DNA of 64,000 nt from Capitulum mitella (lineage: Eukaryota; Arthropoda; Thecostraca; Pollicipedomorpha; Pollicipedidae). Shown piece after piece: positions 57,778-64,000 of this stretch. The notes beneath the pieces are model-generated. The model saw only the letters and a list, made by a program, of their open reading frames with translations. It did not search any database and was not told the DNA's origin. How positions within the stretch are numbered: the stretch's first letter is position 1; each line of letters begins with the position of its first letter. Made by a program: the position numbers and the translations under genes. Where the stretch lies: contig CP099854.1 of assembly GCA_030062745.1 (NCBI GenBank), forward strand, positions 8,086,014 through 8,150,013, given 5' to 3'.

Positions 57778-59611
57778 TCCAGTTTTTTGTTCAGTCCAGA
57801 TTTTTCTTCCTGGTAGAGTTTCATGTATGCATATTCCAAGGTTATTCTTCACAGTAGTGTTTCATGTAGGCATATTCCTTTCTTGTGGAGTAGTCAGCCA
57901 TCATTATATTTCCGCCCAGTGAGAATATTTCATGGACGCCGCATAGGTCTGCTCGAGGGTTCTCACCAGGAAGCCAATGCCGGCGATGTACGAGCATGTC
58001 CGTCCGTTTGAATAAAAGAAAGAAGCCCTTCTCGTGATGAGAAATACACTTCTGCTTGAGAAATCTGGATGTGTAGCGTAACCCGAATGCCATCGTTACA
58101 TAGATATTATGTATTTTGAATTTTAAACAATCTCCTAAGAAGGAGTAGCCCTGATGAGGCAGATCTGGCGCACCTCTGTTCAACGGGTGCCACCGACTGA
58201 GCCGCCGAGCTGGTGTCTGCTTCTCGGGCAGGAGGACGGAGGTGGGCAGTGCTCACGGTGAGTTATATTTGCGTAGTCTGCGTATTAACCCGGGATGCCT
58301 TCTGTACGATAGCAAGGGTGATGAAGAAGGCACCTGGTGACTGAATGCAAACGCTGTGAGTGCAAACAGTCAGCCTCATAAAAGCAGCATTTCAGCGATG
58401 CTAGTCGCCCCTGAAGATTTCCGAGAAAAAAAATTTGAAAGTTCTGAAAAAAATTTCAGACCGTTTTTTCCATTCACTGCCAAAGACATAACGTTAAAAT
58501 CTTTCAAAAGTGGAGGTCTGAAACCTCAAATCCTTCCGGATCTCTAGTCGTGGTGCCAGTCGCCTGTGTTTTAAATCATCCCCATCTTGTTTTGGTGGGC
58601 GGGCACGTTCCCGAACAACTGTTGGGACAGGCTCCCAGACAGCTGTGGGGATAAGTGCTCAGACAGCTGTCGGGACTGGTTACTAGACAGCTGCCGTACG
58701 GACTTTGTTCTGGGTACGTACATGTTGTGTCACGGGTAGCCTAGATGTTTAATGACTTGGGTCATTAGTGCTACCGTATGTATACAGGCGCGCCTTTGTT
58801 TTGGAATGCAGGTTCTCTGTTAGTCTCCTTAGACCTCCTTTTGACATCACTTCTCAGTCTGATATCACACCCACTGTGATGGTTGCTCTTCTTTAACTCT
58901 GGCCAAACGTTACTTTTCCCGCAAGGACTTTTGACTGCAAAAAATCGGGGATTCCCTACGCTTTTTTGTGCCTCTGTACATGTCCTCTAGAGTCTTAAAC
59001 TTACAGTCATGTCAGGTCACTGGCCTAGGTCACGTAAAAGAGGTCAACCTCCGATTTTTAAAAGTCTTCTACGAGCCACACCGTGCAATCGATCGGCTGG
59101 AAACTTTCAGGTGTGCTCGTCGAGGAAGCTCCTTAGAACTGCGATATCTCGAATTTTGATTTGAATTTATTTGATTTTTGATTGACATTTCGATTTGACT
59201 TTTGACTTTTTTGACAACTTCGAGGTCAATGATCCGAGGTCAGCTCAATTTCCAATGGTTTTGAACCGTTTCTTCGGCTTGTTGGTGCCTGAAATGCACT
59301 CCTGGGCTAAGGCGGCCACTAAGCACGGCAAATAATGTTGGTCCACATAAAGGGTCGTCATAAAAATCAGATCAGGTCACATTTGGGACGACCTAGCAAA
59401 AGTGAGTCTAAAACCCCGTTTCGATGATCCCTGAAGTGAAAATAGGCTCCGAAGTCGTTTTTTGCGGTCCAAAATAGCATTAAGACGCTTCCTAGCTGTA
59501 AAGTGATCTTAAGTCTCTTGAAGTCATGCGAGGCTACCGAGGTAGAAGCTGAGTTCAAATCCAAATTTCCGGCTTTATCCCTCTGGTTTATTTCATGAGA
59601 TGATGACAGAT
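57778..59611. other. Unassigned; short ACAGCTG repeat at 58637-58695
   Basis: No gene recognised. AGACAGCTG recurs at 58637, 58660 and 58685. AGGTCA/TGACCT words are frequent at 59010-59060 and 59220-59380. Confidence 0.35.
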
Positions 59612-60833
59612 CTAGCCCTATTCCCGGCAGGGGAGGCTGAATCCGCCCCCCCTCGGGTTTTTTGCTTGCCAATTCCAGGCTTTTTAACGCAGCTTTACAA
59701 AACCTGGTCACTTTTCCTAGCTATTCTTTCTACGTGTGGTGACAAAATTTCAAAATTCTGTTTTGCTCAGGGGCGGAGCCAGGTAACGTTTTTGGGAGGC
59801 ACCTCATGCCATTTTTGGCCATGTTGAGGGTAAAAGGAAAATGTCTGCCAAAAACAGAGTTTTTAAGATAGAACTTAAAACTTTATATCGATATATAGCT
59901 AAATACTTGGGCAATGAGCACACAAAATTTTGTTACTCCGAAATTACTTAACAAGGTCAGGTCAAGATCAAAAGTCAAAATTTGTTTTTTTGTAATAATT
60001 TCGGCGCCGTTTTTTTCAAATGCCAAACCCAGAACACACATGACGTAGAAGGGTGCCTTCTACTTGTGTACCAAATTTCAGCTTGATATCAGGTCGGGTC
60101 ACGGAGCTATGACCTAAAATGTCAGTGCGCGTACCCTATATCGCAATAGCTATAAAATCAAATTTTTGAAATAGAGTGAATTCAAATGACTGAAAACGTT
60201 CACAGATAATATTAAATGCACACGAGATCATACCAAGTGACCCCAAGGTCACTGGAGGTCATTTAAGGTCAAAGGTCACAAGTTGATCTGAGAAACGTGT
60301 GACCATGACAGTTCCCCCTTTTTCATGTCCCTGGCACCGCCTATGCTAACATTATACAAACATTGTAATGCGATTTGTACTTCTTTAGTATAACATGACT
60401 AGCAGAAGCCATAAAAGGGTGTTTGCCTCTTTTGTTCATTTAGTTGTTAGAAAACTAAACCTCCTATTTTTGAAACCCTGTGAACGCCCATGAATTTTCC
60501 CAAAAATTCAGATTTGCGGACCCATGATAAAAGCCCTATCCATAATCTCTCGATTCATGCCAGTTTCATCAAAATCAATCCATAAACAACGGAGTTATAA
60601 GAAGTCGAAAAGTACCCCCATTTTGACATTTTTGCCCCCCTGTGTCCACAAATTTAAAAATTTTCCAATTTTTTTTATAAAAATGTAGTTCACGTTACGG
60701 CAAATCGATTGCCGTTTGTTGCTGCGATGAAATCGGACAAGTAGTTCTCGAGATCTCAGGGGGGGGGGGGGCCGAATCCGCCCCCCCTGCTGGGAATCGA
60801 CCATACCGTCTAGCCCTCCGGGAATAGGGCTAG
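59612..60833 (-). mobile_element. piggyBac-like family A, complete reverse copy with CTAG flanks
   Basis: Full-length reverse copy. Flanks are CTAG on both sides (59612-59615 and 60830-60833) instead of TTAA, with intact CCCTATTCCCGG and CCGGGAATAGGG ends. Perfect AGGTCAAAGGTCA at 60266-60278. A G12-type tract near 60760 marks the subterminal block. No protein is encoded. Confidence 0.85.
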
Positions 60834-62044
60834 GCATAGAAAGTTGAAACCCAAATGTGCTTCAAATGAGGTCATGATCCTAGGTCAGGTGAAGTCTTAT
60901 GACCGACCTTATATAGCACTCTGTTAATTCCTTGGTTTTTAGGACTCAGTAATGAACTTTTTCAGTTTCCAAAATAATGCAGGATTCGCTGAATTCAACA
61001 AGAGTGCCTCGAAGTGCCTCAGAAGGTATCCAAAGTTCCTAAATAGCCTAAGGCAATTTATGACGTCACTAAGGTCCTGTGGTTTTGAGATTTCATCACG
61101 TCACAGGAGGTTACCCAGTTGCACCACGCCTCCTTAGGTTTTGGTGACGCAGCTTTCCAGATATTTCTTCAGTCTCGCTGGAAATGATGGAATCATGCAT
61201 GTGATATAAACAGCAAAAGATTATCAGAAAAGAGTCACATGAGCTCGTATAGAAAAAAAAATTACGCTAGGCTGAGACATGAGCGCATTGAGATTACGGT
61301 TGTGGAACCCAAGAAGATTCGTTCCGAAGGTACTCCTTGCCCTTTTGTTTGCATTGTTATAGATTCTCGACAAAACACGAAAGAAAGCTGAAGAAAACGG
61401 CTGAATGTTAGGTAGGTCACTTCGATTCAAGGGCTTTCTAGTCTGTCAGTATTTACGGCATGTCTGTGTGGATCATCTCTACCGTTTTGGAAGCATACCA
61501 GGACAATTCGCCAGCGGCGCTCAAAAACCTCATAAAGATAACGGACTGAAGAAATGGCGCTATATCAGGTAACCTTATGCAATATCTTGAATATATATAT
61601 ACGTTACAAATTTATGCTGCCGCAATGTAAATCCTATAAGCTTTCCACCTGCATGCTTATAATTGTCGAACCTTTATCAGAAACGAAGCTCTTTTTAAGC
61701 TCTTAAAGCTCTTTCGAAAGTCCAATTCTTAGGTATATAGGCCAAAAATACTCCTTTTCAAAATTTTCCAAACTTTTGATTGCTCTGAAATATATTCATG
61801 GCGAACTTTCTGATGACATAACTTTCATCTCGCTCCAACGATCCCGTTCGTAAGATAGAGAGAAGGGGGCCGAAACTCACCCGGCCGCCCACGTCAGGTT
61901 GACTGGTGGGATGACGGTTAACGAGCAACGGATAAGAGCGCTCTGGAACCAAGCACCAGGGTACCCGGCTGGGTGGCACCAGGTCGTGAAAAGAGATGCA
62001 CTTGCATGCCCAGCGTAATAAAGAAGGTATCTTCCCCTCGTTTA
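60834..62044. other. Unassigned sequence
   Basis: No gene or shared repeat recognised; AT-rich in the middle. Confidence 0.4.
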
Positions 62045-62047
62045 TAC

Positions 62048-62111
<64 letters not shown>
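62045..62111. repeat. CATA then TA microsatellite
   Basis: CATA repeated four times, then TA about twenty-five times to 62111. Confidence 0.95.
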
Positions 62112-62113
<2 letters not shown>

Positions 62114-63408
62114 CGACCGTAGTTGAATGAAAATGAATAAATCATTTGTCTGGACGCTGGGTATATCTGAGCGTTAGGTGTAAATCATTTGTCAGTAGCG
62201 TCGGGATATGTGAATATCACGAACATATTCCTTGGTATTTTGTAAGCTCAGCAATGGCTACAGACTGCGACTCGTTTTACTACGTTTATCGAAGGGCCAC
62301 GACGGCTTGGCAAACCGACGGCCCGCATTTGCCACGGGGACGCACACCACTCCATGGGCTTGACAGAGCTAAGGATGTCGAGGGCGTGCTCGGCGCCGCG
62401 CACATCCCCGGCGGCGATTTGTCCTCTGGGCGAGATATATCCGCGGCAAATTGCCCCATCGGCAAGTCCCTTTGTCTCTGACCGCCGCGGTCGCCGCTCC
62501 GTACGTGAGGTCCGGCGGCCGGCAGTCGGGCCGCCCAATCTGTGCCGAATAATAGCGCGCCGACGGCGCCGGGTGTCGCGTTCCAGGTCGTCGGACCGCG
62601 CCAGGAAAGATGACGCTCACACTGCGGGGACAAGAGCCGAGAGTAGGTTGTTTTTCTCGAATTCGAGGTCATTTGTTTCCAGCTCACAAATGGGGGCCTT
62701 TAGCGGTGCGTGCAGTATCGGGAAATTCTGGCCGCAGTTTGGGACAAAACCGAAGACGACGCGAAAGCAATCACATCAGCAAGCGTTGCAGGAACTCGGA
62801 TAACATGTTAACAGGGGGACAGTTGCCCCCTAGTGCCTTGCAATGCCTACACTGACCGCCATTTCCCCTCCCCCCAGGTGAAAAAGCCTTTGATAAAGAA
62901 ATGAGCAAGCAGCATGTATTCGTGGATCGAAATACTAGGCCTGCTGGACTGCATAGCAACTTTCCCGTGTTTTGGCCATTTTTCCTTCGTTTTCCTTCAT
63001 CGATAAAAATAATCGCAGCAAAAGCTTCGAACGAAACGTCCCTTTTGGCAGCCCAGACGTCCGACACCTTTAACGCAGTTTGTACAAAACAAATTACAGA
63101 ATTAAGTTACAAAACAACCTGCAGCCAGTGCATCGTCGCGAACAAACAGGATCTCCTCGCCCGCGCAAGGAGAAAGACGAGACGTTCAAGGAGAGTTTTG
63201 CAAATGGAAGCGCGCGCTCGAGCGTTTTCGCGAGCACGAGACGAGAGACTGCGACCAGCTGGCCGTCAAGGCCCTTGCCAGCGCCAGTGGGCCGTGCGCT
63301 GCCACCACACCTGCCACGGTCGGCAAAGCGGTAAAGCAGCGGATCGTGCGGCAAGGTCTCGGTGGAATCTTTGACGCTTTCGCCTTCTGCTCGAAACAAG
63401 TACTGTAC
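62112..63408. other. Unassigned; CpG-rich at 62390-62620
   Basis: No gene recognised. The CpG-rich patch has open frames of 80 to 149 codons on both strands and could be exonic or promoter sequence, but no motif decides. A 157-codon plus-strand frame (62901-63374) is basic in its last third and unrecognised. Confidence 0.35.
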
Positions 63409-63419
63409 ATATATATGTC

Positions 63420-63475
<56 letters not shown>
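63409..63475. repeat. TA microsatellite
   Basis: TA repeats with GTC and CATA interruptions on the left, then unbroken to 63475. Confidence 0.95.
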
Positions 63476-63478
<3 letters not shown>

Positions 63479-64000
63479 CGTTTTGCTTGAAGTATAAATA
63501 CAAAAAGTGAGAAGGTAAAAAACATAACGCAGGTCAAAATAAAGTGGGCTGAATCCGTCGAGAGACCCATAATTGGAGGGAGGTTAGGGCGTCGGGCCCT
63601 CGGCTCGGTCCCCCCAATCGTTCACATAAGTCTACACTCGCTGACTGGGAATGCGGGGGGGGTGGATGCCACCTCAAGCGATTTGCTTACTATGGTAGCT
63701 CCGGAATTGTTCATGGGAGAAGCATGAGTTTGTGTATCGCTGCTCTTTCGTCTTTTAGGCACATTCCCTGAAATTTCAAGCTTCCATTACCTCAGTTCAC
63801 TGGCCTGTAACAACATTCCTATGAATATGTTTGGACACTTCTTGCCGGAAACGTTGTTTTCGTCAGTTTCACTGCCGCTGTTGCATTCATATTGTCATAC
63901 GATTGGTACTTCGGAGTGTTTACGGACTAGCTCGTCACATCCCGCTAGGTCAATGATCTTTGCAATGTCACCCAAGGTCACTGATCTTGGATGTGGTTGG
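63476..64000. other. Unassigned right edge
   Basis: No gene recognised. AGGTCA words reappear in the last 70 bases, possibly the start of another AGGTCA-rich repeat running out of the window. Confidence 0.4.

Overview
This window reads as non-coding, repeat-rich nuclear DNA from an animal, most likely a marine invertebrate. There are no bacterial operons, ribosome-binding sites or dense ORFs. Instead there are animal-type DNA transposons, long CT and TA microsatellites, many GC-rich minisatellites and a few CpG-rich promoter-like patches with GT splice donors. I cannot assign a phylum from sequence alone. No tRNA, rRNA or CRISPR array was recognised.

The only convincing protein gene is the transposase of a 2.8 kb element at 2974-5766. 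It has TTAA target duplications, 14-bp inverted ends and a DDE transposase of the Mutator-like/Kolobok type, broken once in a run of nine A. The second recognisable gene is a badly frameshifted mariner/IS630-type transposase (about 26740-27498). It lies inside a 2.76 kb shell with hAT features: 16-bp TAGGGATGCACCGGAT ends and a perfect 8-bp ATTCATAG duplication at 25306-28081.

Most of the remaining structure is non-autonomous transposons. A piggyBac-like family of about 1.2 kb (ends TTAA-CCCTATTCCCGG) has six copies: a 2.4 kb inverted pair at 11741-14123, an old copy at 37131-38356, two nearly identical direct copies at 50554-51771 and 54930-56146, and an inverted copy flanked by CTAG at 59612-60833. 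A second TTAA family (ends TTAA-CCCGTCCCC) is at 21779-22973, with a partial inverted copy at about 20200-20712. A third repeat of about 1.1 kb (17090-18200, 20830-21778 continuing at 22974, 23250-24445) is partly tandem. An older repeat (9301-9690 and 11560-14640) was split by the inverted pair. All these families except the oldest carry AGGTCA/TGACCT half-sites, including perfect DR1 and DR4 spacings.

Tandem and fold-back structures include 34-bp units at 633, a 153-bp repeat at 25946, an inverted-repeat element with two minisatellites at 30986-32330, CRE-like sites at 30477, and 17-, 35- and 53-bp repeats at 42989, 47592 and 49401. A decayed GCGCCCC-type repeat lies at 56660-57760. Four CpG-rich places could hold first exons of host genes (6663, 25134, 29561, 44300), but each rests only on start context, splice donor or promoter-like motifs. 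The rest is unassigned intergenic or intronic DNA.
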